Shown here: positions 1 to 11,781 of the stretch, one piece after another
Layout: every line of letters starts with the position of its first letter
Position numbering within the stretch: position 1 is the stretch's first letter
From: Coleophoma eucalyptorum
Taxonomy: Eukaryota > Ascomycota > Leotiomycetes > Helotiales > Dermateaceae
Direction: 5' to 3'
NCBI GenBank assembly: GCA_026120035.1
Contig: JALRME010000054.1
Coordinates: 62,001 to 126,000, forward strand
Length of the DNA: 64,000 bases
Translations under genes and position numbers: made by a program
The notes under the pieces: model-generated
Told to the model about the DNA's origin: nothing
Database searches by the model: none
Seen by the model: the letters and a program-made list of their open reading frames with translations, nothing else

Positions 1-824
1 AAGGGGGATGCTTGAGTTTCACATGTATTAATTCTTCAATCATGCAACCGACTCGCCCTGTCCGGTATCACAATGCTGGCTTCTATGCCGACAATTGACG
101 AGAAATATAAGGATATTCTTAATTGGTCTAGGTCCAGAAGAGTTGCTCAGATCTTCGAGTTGGCGATTTATTTCGAGACGATACAAAGCTTCAGAACGCT
201 GATTATGGCAGAGCTATAGTGGAGACAGGAATGGCATAAGAGAAACAGATAGAGCCAGGATACAAGATCAAGACCAAGAGAAGCCGAGCTCTGCCGACGA
301 AGATATTCGAGCTATCCCCTTGTTACATTTCTTGACCCTCTCAATTCTCCTCGTTCTTGAGGCTCGCACTATGCTGTTACTATACATGCTCAAAGTTCAA
401 TTGCCATGATTAAGACAACCAATGTATTGTGTGCGTTCAGTTCAATCATTATGATCGAGTAAATCATCAAAAGTCTACAAAAACGCGTTCTCGAAATTAT
501 TCCAAATACTAGGAACGCTGGTAAGGGCACCCCACTGCATCCACATAAGACAACCAAGACCAACCAGAGAAACATCCACTCTACTGTACAGATCTTTGAT
601 TAAACTCAACAGCATTGTCCTTACCACAGAGTGGGATGATTGATTGAGTAGTTGGTTGGTTCTGTCGGGTACTTTCAGTGATCCAGAGGCAGATAAATGA
701 GACCAACAGCAGTATGGCAAGGTCGCAATTCAATTGCACCATATCAAAACCGAATGAATGCAGTGAACTGTGATAAAACTGTATGATTCCATTTATAACT
801 AAGTACAATCCCCGTGCCAGACCT

Positions 825-1525
825 CTATGCAGTCCAGATCTTCTTGATGGCCTCGGTAACACCAACATCGTTTGTCTCAAATTCGTACAATCCAACTCCA
901 ACTACAACTGTCGCCAGGTTCAAGCCCCACATGAACAGCTTTCTTGACTTTGGCACTCTGTATCCTGGCAGATAATCGATAATAAGAGCCTGGAAACCAA
1001 TGTGTGAGTGAATAAGAACAGCTCCGCAGAGAATAGCGTCGGTCATCGGATTGAGAGAGCCGGCAGCGAAAGGAGCGACGGTAAGAGGGACGAGGCCAAC
1101 GGCAATAAGACGCTCGAAGGTCCAGTGATAGGAACCGTGGGATGGGTGTGATTCGGGGACCTTTGCGGCGTCGTTGGCTGGAAAAGAGTCAGCTGAAGTC
1201 AATATACCTGAGAAGCACATGCATACCTGTTCCGTCAATGGTCTCTGCAGGACAGTCAGTAAGGTGTTGCTGCTTCACGCAAGAATCAGGACTTACGAGG
1301 CAATGGAGGAAGAATAGCTTTTCTTCCACTTGCATGGAAAGCAGCTACCCGCACAGAGCTTGGGATGGCATTCTTAACAAAGGCACTGCGTAGAGCTGAT
1401 CTGGTAGCAATGGAAGGAGCAGACTTGACAGCGGGGAAGCCAGACGTAGCGGAGGCAGAAAAGGCACGCTTTGAGGCTGCAGCACACGTCTGCCGGAGAA
1501 CGTTGGGACGAACAATTGAGGCCAT
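825..1525 (-). CDS. sdhD: Succinate dehydrogenase membrane anchor subunit (CybS/SDHD)
   Basis: Membrane anchor of mitochondrial complex II, which passes electrons from succinate to ubiquinone in the inner membrane. I join three exons (1525-1297, 1244-1227 and 1177-825) with GT-AG introns; the middle exon is only 18 nt. The product is 199 aa, normal for the family. Residues 1-75 or so are rich in Ala, Ser and Arg with almost no acidic residues, as expected of a mitochondrial presequence. The core has three hydrophobic stretches and the motif HSHIGFQALIIDY (about residues 139-151), which supplies the haem-ligand histidine and the Asp-Tyr pair at the quinone site. The histidines and the aspartate, positions of the kind altered in fungi resistant to SDH-inhibitor fungicides, look unmutated. 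It is transcribed away from the MPP-beta gene. Family call is secure; the tiny exon rests on frame and splice signals. Confidence 0.93.
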
Positions 1526-1783
1526 GATTAATATTTTGCAATTGCTCGCTGCTGGGGAGTGAAGTGATAATGGAATGGGATTGCCGTCTTTGCGACTTCC
1601 TCGGGTATTCAAGGAATCCACCCGGTCGTTCGTTCCGCCTGACTAAGGCACAAACACTCGACTCCTGATTGGTTGAAACTTCCTAGCAGAGCTCGAGAGA
1701 CAAACCTGAGCAATTCGACATCAACGCCGGTATTCCATCTCAATTCGAAGTTCATACTTACAACCTCCCACACACACAGCTCC
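1526..1783. promoter_or_regulatory. Shared divergent promoter of SDHD and MPP-beta with a CCAATCA box
   Basis: Only 258 bp separate the two start codons. TGATTGG at 1666-1672 is CCAATCA on the minus strand, the preferred core of the fungal CCAAT-binding (HAP) complex, which controls respiratory and iron-using genes. The motif is seen in the sequence; the regulatory role is inferred from known HAP biology. I see no TATA box. Confidence 0.5.
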
Positions 1784-3425
1784 ATGGCGTCTCGGCGGTT
1801 AGCTTTGAACCTCACGCAGGGACTGCGCAACCGCGCTCCCCTCAATGTCGTGGCACCATTAAGGAGAGGCTTCGCGACTCCTGTGGTAAAAAATGGCGTC
1901 AAGACCCAATCCACCACTTTGTCCAACGGATTGACCGTGAGCATCATCACCAAGCTGGCATAAACCGGACTAACATTCCCAGATTGCCACTGAGCATTCA
2001 CCATGGGCGCAGACTTCAACAGTGGGTGTATGGATCGATGCTGGATCTCGAGCCGAAACCGACAAGACCAACGGCACTGCACACTTCCTAGAGCATCTTG
2101 CCTTCAAGGTATGGGCCAATTGAGGATATGAGACGTAACGAAACGGAGGTCTGACATTGGGAATAGGGTACCAGCAACCGAACACAGCATCAATTGGAGT
2201 TGGAGATTGAGAACATGGGTGGACACTTGAACGCCTACACATCTGTATGCTGGGAATCATCGGAAAAGCGGAGCTGGGCTAATATCATTCACAGCGCGAG
2301 AATACCGTATACTATGCCAAAGCATTCAACTCCGACGTTCCCGCCACTGTCAACATTCTCTCCGATATTCTCCAAAACTCAAAGCTCGAGCAATCAGCAA
2401 TTGAGCGCGAGCGTGATGTTATCCTTAGAGAGTCCGATGAGGTTGACAAGCAATTGGAGGAGGTTGTCTTCGATCACCTACACGCAACTGCTTTCCAAGG
2501 CCAGCCACTCGGACGCACCATCCTTGGTCCAGCCGAGAACATCCAGTCTATCCAGAGAGATGATTTGGTAAACTACATCAAGACCAACTACACCGCTGAC
2601 CGTATGGTCCTGGTTGGTGCTGGTGGTGTCCCCCACGAGCAATTGGTTGAGCTTGCTGAGAAGCATTTCTCTGGTCTGCCAACTGAACCTCACAACTCTG
2701 TCTCCTCCGCAGTTGCTGCCGCTCAAAAGGCCAAGCCACAATTCATCGGATCTGAGGTTAGAGTCCGTGATGACACCATCCCAACTGCCAACATTGCCAT
2801 CGCTGTTGAGGGTGTTAGCTGGAAGGATGATGATTACTTCACTGCTTTGGTCACACAAGCTATTGTCGGAAACTGGGATAAGGCTTTGGGTAACGCCCCC
2901 CATATGGGCAGCAAGCTTAGTGGATTTGTTCACAAGAACGACCTTGCAAACAGCTTCATGAGCTTCTCAACAAGCTACAGCGATACTGGGTGAGTTTATC
3001 AGCGATTTCATATGTAGTTTTCATGCTGACAGCGTAGACTCTGGGGTATCTACCTCGTCACTGACAAGCTTACTCGAATTGACGATCTTGTTCACTTCAC
3101 TCTCCGCGAATGGTCCCGACTTTCATACAACGTCACCGAGGCTGAGGTTGAGCGTGCCAAGGCTCAACTTAAGGCATCTATTCTTCTCTCCCTTGACGGC
3201 ACTACTGCTGTTGCTGAGGATATCGGACGCCAAATTATTACCACTGGACGCCGCATGGGACCAGAGGAAATCGAGCGCGTTGTTGGAGCCATTACTGAGA
3301 AGGATGTTATGAGCTTTGCGCAAAGAAAGCTCTGGGATCAAGACATTGCCATCAGCGCAATTGGCTCAATTGAGGGTCTCTTGGATTACCAACGTATCAG
3401 AAATGACATGTCAAGAAACGCTTAG
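1784..3425 (+). CDS. mppB: Mitochondrial processing peptidase beta subunit
   Basis: Catalytic subunit of the matrix protease that removes presequences from imported proteins; in Neurospora the same protein also serves as core protein I of the cytochrome bc1 complex. Five exons (1784-1936, 1983-2108, 2167-2244, 2295-2989, 3038-3425) give 479 aa, the usual length. The M16 metallopeptidase motif HFLEH lies at residues 85-89 (zinc ligands His85 and His89, catalytic Glu88), and Glu165 falls 76 residues after the second histidine, as in yeast Mas1. The first 30 or so residues are Arg-rich and Ala/Leu-rich, a mitochondrial presequence. Zinc ligands are intact, so this is the active beta subunit and not an inactive core paralogue. 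It is divergent from the complex II anchor gene. Confidence 0.95.
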
Positions 3426-4030
3426 GTTGAAGGTGGGGACTGGTGCTGCGAGTCATAGAAGTGTATTATGCCAGACGGGGCAGACTTTTTGTACTCATAG
3501 CCTCTAGAAAATATGTTCATTCTCGTTTGTTATAAAGTTGTGCCTAAGTAAAAAGCAAGATGGCCTCACAGCTACACACATAGTGAAAACGGTGAGGATT
3601 AGATGTGCCGGCCCAGATATGAACAACGACAATGCTGAGTGCTTTCAACCCTGTCGATGATGCTCTGGCTAGACAGTACTGTTAAGGACGCATACTCTTA
3701 TGCGTATAATGAGAGTTGATGCCTAGTAGTTGTCCAGTGCCTGGAATGCCCAAGTGCTCAGCCACTGAAAGTCTTATAGTAAACAACATAAATCATTGAA
3801 CTCCGTTGATAAGACTGAGACTCTATGTTGACGATCCTATTCAATTACTAGGCAGCCACAAGGCATACCCTCTCTTCTACTTAATTTTTCTACTCTATAC
3901 ATTTCTATGGCTTGTTTGCGTCTTACACAGGCCTCACACTACCCATTGACTTTCACAATCCACAAAGAGAGCAGCAAACGCGGTCCCAGTCACAATCAGA
4001 TATTGTCAAGTTACATTCAAGGCTTACGCT
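3426..4030. other. Convergent 3' spacer
   Basis: AT-rich sequence between the ends of the MPP-beta and SAP-protein genes. It should hold both 3' UTRs. I see no conserved open frame or RNA gene. Confidence 0.6.
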
Positions 4031-5665
4031 CTACTTATCCTGTTCATACTCGTCTCGCTTCCGTATACGGGGAATAGAGGCAACAGAAGACGCACGAGAT
4101 CTCGGCTGTGTTGTTTGAGAGTGGTATCGGGTGGCAGGATCTGGAGGTTGAGGACGAGTTTGGTTATGATAATCGGATTGCGAGCGACGGCACAGGGGTG
4201 TTGGTGACTGTCTACCGGAGTTTAGCGTCGCAGAGGTAAATCGCCTGGACAGTGATGATGCGGTTGAAGAAGATACTAGTGATCCCCTTGGCGACGGGGT
4301 TCTTGGGGTGAAGGTGGACTTTCCGAAAGTGAAAGCATTGACTCTTGGTTTGATAGTAGGCTGCGCGGTTGTCTTTGAGTTGTTAGGTGGGCTTTTTCTG
4401 GCCAGTGCAGGTATAGCAATCATGCTATTAGCTCCTGTCTCTGGTCGAGGTGTTGTTTTGCGCTTCCAGGCCTCGGCTGGAGTCGATGGAGTCTCTCTGG
4501 ATAAATTAAAGTACCTGGATGGCGGAGAAGCTGAGACCTTCTGTGCGGTTGGGGACCTGTTGGTCATTGAGGCAGCTCTCGCGGTTTTGCTTTCCATCCC
4601 CAATGAACGGGACTGTCCTGAAATCTTTGCAGGCTTAGCTGTGGGTGATAAACCATTTAGAGATGGTCTTGCGAGACTAGATGGAGGTGAATGTGAGGCA
4701 CTTGAAGGGACCGCAGTCTTACTCTGGACTATCGATGTGATGCCCTTATACTTTTCTCCTGTCTTGGATGCAGGTGAGTTTCCTGGTGTCTTTTTGGCTC
4801 TAGGTGTGCTTGATGAGCTTGCAGCCTCCGAAACAGAGCGTCTAGGAAGAGGTGACAACAGTTGTTTCTTAGGAATGGCTTGTGCCGTGCTATTAGGGGC
4901 CGTAGTACTGCTGCTCGATAACTTCCCTGCACTGCTTGAAGCCTTTGGTGGTGAAGTAGGCATGAACATACTTTTCTCTGAAGGCGTGATTTCTCTGGCA
5001 GTTCTTGAAGACTTGCTCTTCGGTGTCACTCGGATTGTTCCATTTGAGGGAGCAGGAAGAACTCTTGGTATTAGGACTGATAGAATGGGAGGTCGAACAG
5101 AAGGCGCAAAGTCTTCGTGGGTGTAGACTCTACTTGAAATAGACTTGCAGATGATGAGTTAGGCTTGAACTTGAGACCTCTGAATCAAACTTACGTTGAG
5201 CTCTCTCAAAAGTTGGCATCGTCTTTTCTTTGATTGCTTCTCATCTTTGACTTGTCTGTTCTTGGATGCGTCGGCATCAATGAGCTTTTGAACTTCCTTT
5301 GCAAGTTCATCTTTGAGTTCTTCAAGTTCAGCCTTCGTCTGCTCATATTGAGCCTTTATCTTCTCGAGTCGCTTTGAATGATCCTTAATTTTGACATCAT
5401 ACTCGTCCCTGATTCGATCTGTGCTTTTCTTGAGTTCATTATCGGTCTGACTCTGAATGGGCTGATAGAGCAATTTGAGATCATTCACTAATCTAGTGCT
5501 CCTGCTTTGATTTGGATCCGTGGTATCAATTCCCAGGCGTGACAACTGTTCGTCGTTATCCTCAAGGGTTTTTCGTAGTGTTTCTACCAGGCCAGTGACA
5601 GGCAGTCCTCGATTCCTCAGCTCCGTTTGTAGCATGTAGCCAGCCCACGCATCGTACTTGCCCAT
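4031..5665 (-). CDS. SAP-like domain, coiled-coil protein with disordered Ser/Pro-rich tail
   Basis: Two exons (5665-5195 and 5143-4031) give 527 aa. Residues 10-40 or so (around TELRNRGLPVTGLVETLRKT) match the helix-extended-helix SAP pattern, a DNA-binding motif of chromatin and RNA-processing proteins. Residues 65-150 are a Glu/Lys-rich predicted coiled coil. The rest is low-complexity Ser/Pro/Thr/Lys sequence with many SP/TP sites, likely disordered and phosphorylated. The 51-nt intron uses GTAAGT and an AAG acceptor at 5145-5144; the nearby TAG acceptor is out of frame. A nuclear role is inferred from the SAP motif and basic tail. No precise orthologue is recognised. A 272-codon open frame lies antisense at 4308-5126 and is treated as a shadow. 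Confidence 0.75.
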
Positions 5666-6646
5666 GGCGTGGCTGAGGTAAGGCTGTCCGTATGGTGTTG
5701 ATGGAAGTCGAGTTTGTGAATTTAGATTTGGGATTGATGAAGGAGGAGAGGGGGCAGGTCCTTGCTGTCATTGGTGTTCTATGATTTTCTCAGGTTTGAA
5801 GATGATTCATTTCTTTGTGGGCGTGTTTATCACCTGAAACTCCAGGCTTTTACTCCCTTTTTGATGAAGGTGAGCATCTTTGACCTCTGGCTTCTTCTTG
5901 GTTACAATTCCTAATCATTCTCGATCACTGTCACTGTCACTGCTTCGAGCATTTTTATCAATTCCTTATGGTAACTCTCTGCAGAACCTGCGAAGTGATA
6001 GAAGAGGGAGGAGGGTTCTCCTCTTTACTCTCTAGACTGGTTCCAACAGCTCTTACAAGTCACTGGACCGTCAAAATTACTATTGTTTGGATACCCCAAG
6101 TTTCATTTTTGATAATCAAGAGGCTATATGGATGATATTCTTAGCCAAGTCCCTCGCGTGTTTTGTGCAGCGTTGACAACACACTAAAATCATAAATTCA
6201 AAATTTAAGCGACCATGTTGTCATAAGAATAAACATATCACCCATCTGCAAACAAGAGTCGCAAATAAGAGGTAAGGAAACGGGTATTAATAGATCAATC
6301 TTCAACAGAAGGCATGGAGCACAGCAAGTTGCAGTTCAGATGGAAAGGCTCATGAATATACGATATATATGGTCCTAAGAACCTCAGAACTAGAGTTGCA
6401 GTGAAGTACCTTTCGAGCGGACAAACTTGACAATATTTTGAAAACGGAGACGAAAATATGCTGTAAATTTCTTGATTGGTTCCTTGCGAAAAACGCCTCG
6501 CTATGCACTATGGCCGCCATGCATCCAAAGGAGAAACCCAATAAAAGTACAAAAAAGACCGCTGTTCAAGAAAAGAATAGAAAAGCACCAATGGTATCCC
6601 CATGATATCCTGCTCCTTTTACATATCCACAATGTATTATAATCGA
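5666..6646. other. Spacer upstream of the SAP gene, downstream of lipin
   Basis: About 980 bp without a convincing open frame. It should hold the SAP-gene promoter and the lipin 3' UTR. A short tandem of TCACTG units lies near 5920-5945. Confidence 0.55.
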
Positions 6647-9074
6647 TTATACTTTCTTATCATCCGAATCCTCTCTTTCGAGACTGAGATTCTTGATTCC
6701 TGATATGATCTCCGCACTGCTGTCTCTTTTGCTTCTCGGCTGTCCCGTCACGGGATGGAGCCGAGCAGAGTGTGAAGTTTCTCTCTCTTCACTTTCCTGT
6801 GGTACTGTATCGCCCAGACCTGGAGTTGCTTCATCCTCCTCGTACTCTTCTTCTCCATCGCCCTCAAACATGCTGCTAGTCATATGCTCGTTTTCATCAT
6901 AGTCGTCCACCACTGATCCTGACAGAATGCTACCTTCATTTGCATCGTCAATCGAGTCCCGCGAAATGTAGCTGTCCTCAAGGCCTGTTCCTTGTTCATC
7001 ATCCTCGTCATCGTCCTCCTCTTCCTCATCATCCTCCTCTATTTCCTCGTCGCTATCACTTGCACTGAAATTATCCAAATCAAGTACAGGATCCCGCCAA
7101 TACGTAAAATCAGTGTACTCCTCCCCGCCACCCTTGACTAGGGTATTGACTGGTGGGAAGTAGTGGTCCACAACCTCACGCATGTTGACATAGCTGTATC
7201 GAAGCTTGTTCAAGGACAGTAAATCAAGGGAGACTTCAGCATAGCTGTTGATGGTGAAGATACGGTTACTGGGAATGCTGACGCTCCGGTAAGAAAGTGC
7301 ATCTGTCAACCGATTTCCGAACCCTGCATAAAATGGAGTACGGTTGGGGCCAAAAAGGTTTTTGATATCACGCAAGCAAGCCATCTTGAAAACTTCTGGC
7401 TTTCGAAGATAGATCTCCCTGCGTAATGCAGCAATAGTTCGGTCAGGACTCATGATAGTCGGACCTTGTGGTAATCGGTATGATTCCTGCACGACGCCCT
7501 TCAGATATGTGCGGGTCGTATCGGCCTGACCAACACCTCTCGAGGTCAAGTACATGATATTATAGCCGTTGGCTACAATCTCAGTATAGAGCTTTGCAAC
7601 GCCAATATGCGTCCAGTCTCGACCGATCATGTTAAGCACATGACCGAGAGCATCAGATTTGGTGATTGTCCCATCAATATCTGAAATGACAACCGGGACA
7701 TCATACCGCCACAAATACATGTTTGCTGTACAAGTAGCACGATTTACCGTGAAACTCATGGGATTTGCACCGGCTTTCAAGTCCAAAGCCTTCAATTGCT
7801 CGCTTGTCAGACGTAAAGTCTTGGCATAATTGCGATTTGGATCGCCCGCCGCTGCAGAATCAGGTGGCGTGTTTGGAGGCGTCTCCAAACCTAGATGTCC
7901 AGAGTCCGAATCTGCACGACGATGATTTGGAATTGGAGCCCCGGGGAGTGAATCGCTTTCTGCATCACTATGATAGCCAGGATCAGAGGCAGCGTCGCTG
8001 GTCAGGACCTGGGAACTTGGAATTCCAGCCATAACTGCTCTCTGCGCTGCCACTTCTTTGGCCTCCTCACTGCTGTAAATCCACAGGTTACCATTCTCAT
8101 CTGCTCCAATAAGAGCTCCAATGTCATAGTTTCCCTCCAATTCTTCAGATAAGATCTTTCTAGCAATGACCTCTGCCCGCAACGCATCATCATCGCTACT
8201 TTTGTAACCTGTCATGTCTAGCATCAAATCTCCAGTATCTGTGACCTGCGTAGGAATATTTGAGGCAGACAGCTGTTTCGATAAAGCTATTGCACGTTGG
8301 ATTGCTTCCTTGGTTGGTAGCGGAGGGGGGCTAGCAGAACGCTCAGTGAGAGTCTCTGAGGCCCCATCCCTCGTCCGCATTTCAGGTGTCAGCGAACGTG
8401 CTTGGCGATCTCGTTCTGTGCCATCGCTGATATTTGTACGGGCAGACGATGGGAGGATCTCATCGGTATGATGTCGTCCGTTGGCCACGGCTGACCAGTC
8501 GCCAGAATCTGGTCGGGAGGTGGTGAAATTTGGAGAGCTTGAAAGCGGTGTAAAAGAGGCTGCTACTATTAGCACATTGCAGTACGATAGTTTGTAGTAA
8601 CTTACTGAGTTGACCAGGCCTTCGTGGAGGCTCTTCGCTTCCACTTCGCACAAATGTTCCCGCTCTAGATCTTGAAGTTATATCAAGATCCAGAAAGTCG
8701 GGCTCAGAGAGGTTGGAGCCCTCTCGGCGCAAACCATCTGGAGCTAAGGGAGGACTGGAGGCGGGAGACACCAAAGGAGATGTCTGCATTGCCTCTGGGA
8801 TATTGTCACTGGTCTCAAATACGAAAAATGCCTCTCCGCCTTCACCCAGCTTCATGGCATAATCTTGCTTTGCATTGTTGACTCGGAACTCTACCTTCTT
8901 CTCAGAAGGCCGCAGGAGGGAGAACTTCCCGAATCGAACATGGAAAGGCGAGCATGCCAGAGTTCCATCTTCCTGCTCGACCACTATTACATCAATAGCT
9001 CCACTCAAGGTTGCTGGGTTTATAGAGTTCCATGTTTTGGAGACGGAGCCGCTAATGCTTCGTACGTACTGCAT
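6647..9074 (-). CDS. PAH1: Lipin-type phosphatidate phosphatase (Pah1/Ned1/Smp2)
   Basis: Mg-dependent enzyme that converts phosphatidate to diacylglycerol for storage lipid and controls nuclear membrane growth; it moves between cytosol and the nuclear/ER membrane. Exon 1 (9074-8606) encodes the N-terminal lipin domain, beginning MQYVRSISGSVSKTWNSINP, the hallmark start of fungal lipins. Exon 2 (from about 8559 to 6647) carries the HAD-like LNS2 domain with the catalytic DIDGT motif near residue 450 and a following LTSRG motif. The C-terminus has long Asp/Glu runs, as in yeast Pah1, whose acidic tail contacts the Nem1-Spo7 phosphatase. With the most distal acceptor the product is 793 aa. Three consecutive in-frame acceptors (TAG TAG CAG, 8568-8560) leave its exact length open by one or two residues. 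Confidence 0.93.
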
Positions 9075-9996
9075 AGTAAGTTGTGGAGGGGTGAGAGCTG
9101 GATGCGGAGGGCACGGAACGAGGTGGCGGGAACGACAGAATATATCTTAGAGTTGATGCATAGGCTAAGATGCTGCCCGCGTCTGCAATGTGTACGCAAG
9201 TACAGTGAAAGTCGGGTGGTGTTGTGGGGTAGGATTCGCAGATTGTGGAGTAGCTACGGTAGCTAGCTGTACCGATCGGTTGATATGTAGAGGGATGTCC
9301 AGACGGTAGAAGTAGAGAAGGATGCGTGAAAGGAAAGAATGCGGGTAGCCGGTCGTAAGGACAAGAATGTAAACAAGATGATTCGGAGCTGGATACGCAG
9401 TGGGGGGTGAGACTGATGTTGGCGCGCAGACGGAGAAAGTTTAAGAGGCACAACCCAGGTGTTGAGAAGGAATCTCACTACTAGAACTGCTTCTGGCTAT
9501 GCGGTCAGTGACGTTGCGGCCGGAACATCAGAGCCCCCCTGGTCTCTGCCGCATTTCGATGGGTCATGCAGCCCTGAACCGAGGGACAAACCGCCCAACA
9601 CGTTTTGTCGCTTGCCCACCTCACTCTATTTCTTCTTGCTCGACCACAGATCCTCTCACCAAAGAGGCTGGTGTGGGAATCAATACCGATTTGCTGAGCC
9701 ATGTGGCGTGGGGACATCAGTCGATAGTATCACGATGTGTAGGCCGGACATCTGATTTGTGCTGTTCCACCGTCTGCACACGGGCACATTGCATTGTCCC
9801 GGCCAGTTGAATAAGCACATGCCAAATTCATAACGACAAGAACCCCCTGGCTTCTCTTTTCGATTTTAGCAGCACATCAAGATCTCCCCCGTCGTCCTTC
9901 TCAAAGCCTCTGCCAAGCTCAGGCTTCAGCCTTACCCCCCTGAGGGCTGTCTTATAGTCCGACCGACATAGTTTCGTCAGATCTCTACCGCTGGAC
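9075..9996. other. Divergent spacer between lipin and ketopantoate reductase genes
   Basis: About 920 bp holding both promoters and leaders. Several upstream ATGs lie on the lipin side, including a frame from 9453 that runs across the lipin start, but none shows conserved coding character. Confidence 0.5.
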
Positions 9997-11208
9997 ATGG
10001 CGAGACGGGATCTTGTACTATTGAGACCTAGATGGGATCTTTGCATAAATCGTCCAACAAAGATTGTATGCCGCAGTCTCTCAACATCCAGGATCATCGC
10101 AAGAGCTATGGCAGCTCCAAAACAGCGCTCGGGCCAAGGCACCGAGACCACAGTCGAGTCACGCCGCATCCATATCTTGGGATTAGGCAATCTTGGATTG
10201 TTCTTTGCACATTCCTTAACAGAGCGGCCACACCCTGCGCGTCCTCCAATCACGCTGTTGTTGCACAGGCCAGGTCTGCTCCAGGCATGGAAAGGAGAGA
10301 TTGAGGCCATTGATGGTTACTCAGGCAGCGGGGAGTCTGTGATGCGCAATGGATTTGAGGTAGAACTCACAAAGGATCTGTCCAACAACCATCAGACAGA
10401 CCTGGGCGGCCATATTGAACATCTGGTCCTCACTACAAAGACAATCAATACTGTTGACGCTTTACAATCAGTCAAACACCGGCTGACAAGCCGATCTACG
10501 ATTTTATTTGCCCAGAATGGCATGGGGACCATCGAAGAAGTCAACAAGACAGTATTCAGAGATGAGTCTTCAAGACCTGCATACTTGATGTCTATCATTT
10601 CTCACGGTATATATGCTAATGGGCCCTATAGCTACGTCCATGCTGGCCGTGGAGTGGTTGCAATTGGTAGCGCGGACACCGTTGGGAGCCAATCTTCCTT
10701 GTCAAGATATCTCATGGATCAATTGCTCCATGCTCGTGCACTTGAAGCAACGGAGTTCAGTCCTCAGGTTATCAGGCGGCTGCAACTACAGAAACTGGTG
10801 GTCAATGCCATGATCAATCCATTAACGGTCATTTTCGACTGCCAAAATGGCCAACTTTTTGATAAGACTCCAATCCTCTTACTCATGCAAAAACTACTTG
10901 CCGAAGTCAGCCGCGTTCTCCTTCATCTGCCGGAACTTGCGATTGACACAGATAGCAAAGAACTATTCTCTGTCGAGCCTTTACAGAGGGTTGTACTTGA
11001 TGTTGCTAATAAGACGGCAAAAAATACAAGCTCGATGCTCCAAGATGTCCGAGCTGGAAAACCAACCGAGATCGACTATATCAATGGATATCTCGTCATG
11101 AGAGGTGCTGAACTTGGTATAGATTGCACCAATAACCAACGGCTGATGAACATGGTGAAATCTGTCCAGAAAATCAAGGTAGAAGATATTGAGCGTCATT
11201 TTCTGTGA
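9997..11208 (+). CDS. PAN5: 2-dehydropantoate 2-reductase (ketopantoate reductase)
   Basis: NADPH-dependent reduction of ketopantoate to pantoate, in the pathway to pantothenate and coenzyme A. A single intronless frame of 403 aa. The Rossmann motif GLGNLG is at residues 62-67. The C-terminal domain carries LQKLVVNAMINPLTVIF, with the Lys and Asn-Pro typical of PanE active sites, and RAGKPTEIDYINGYLV near the C-terminus, the second family signature. The first 38 residues are Arg-rich with RSLSTSR and no acidic residues apart from two Asp, suggesting a mitochondrial presequence; a later in-frame ATG at about residue 38 could give a cytosolic form. The two-compartment idea is inference. Confidence 0.9.
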   Translation: MARRDLVLLRPRWDLCINRPTKIVCRSLSTSRIIARAMAAPKQRSGQGTETTVESRRIHILGLGNLGLFFAHSLTERPHPARPPITLLLHRPGLLQAWKGEIEAIDGYSGSGESVMRNGFEVELTKDLSNNHQTDLGGHIEHLVLTTKTINTVDALQSVKHRLTSRSTILFAQNGMGTIEEVNKTVFRDESSRPAYLMSIISHGIYANGPYSYVHAGRGVVAIGSADTVGSQSSLSRYLMDQLLHARALEATEFSPQVIRRLQLQKLVVNAMINPLTVIFDCQNGQLFDKTPILLLMQKLLAEVSRVLLHLPELAIDTDSKELFSVEPLQRVVLDVANKTAKNTSSMLQDVRAGKPTEIDYINGYLVMRGAELGIDCTNNQRLMNMVKSVQKIKVEDIERHFL

Positions 11209-11781
11209 ACGACTCACCGGGTTTTAATATTGTATAACTCTTGAGAAAGCATATATGTACGAGTTGAGATTATAAAGTACCATACGACTATGAATGCTCA
11301 ATCCATTTCCTCTGCTCCCTAGTTGCATCTTCAGTATCCCATCCTCGAGTACTACTTGCTTACTATCTCAAAATCATGCCATTGAATGATTTGTTGTGAC
11401 TGCTCTTTTGAGAGACTGGTGACTCAAGTGGAGAATCACTTACATGATAGTATCGTTTGATACGACAGAAAGAGCGTGATGCATGTATTTTTGGAACGTT
11501 AAAGCAGTTCTTCTCCCTCACCATAGCTATAGTATTTATTAACCTTACATGAACAACATATCTGCACACCTAAGCTTATCAACATTTCGCTGAGTTGAAC
11601 GGATCCAACAGATCCAACGTATCCCACCGAAGAGGATACGACAGGACCTTCAGCTTCTATTGTAATTTATCGCTGACACTACAAAATGGCATAGGAGCAA
11701 AACAGAGGGAAAAATCTGTCGCATGGTTCCTCCTCGGTAGATAAAGTGGTGCTCCGGTACTCAGACTGGCTAGTCGAGAAC
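11209..11781. other. Spacer upstream of the fibronectin-domain gene
   Basis: About 570 bp, AT-rich near 11220-11300. It should include the ketopantoate reductase 3' UTR and the promoter and leader of the next gene. No further gene is seen. Confidence 0.5.
11686..11740 (+). promoter_or_regulatory. Two minimal upstream ORFs before the fibronectin-domain gene
   Basis: ATG GCA TAG at 11686-11694 and a five-codon frame at 11723-11740 both close before the main ATG at 11782. If they lie in the mRNA leader they would lower initiation on the main frame. The transcription start is not known, so this is a candidate only. Confidence 0.35.

Noticed and set aside
4308..5126. 272-codon open frame on the plus strand
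   Set aside because: It is antisense to the Ser/Pro-rich exon of the SAP-domain gene. Ser/Pro/Lys codons read backwards rarely give stops, and the peptide (Leu/Gly/Val-rich) has no domain pattern.
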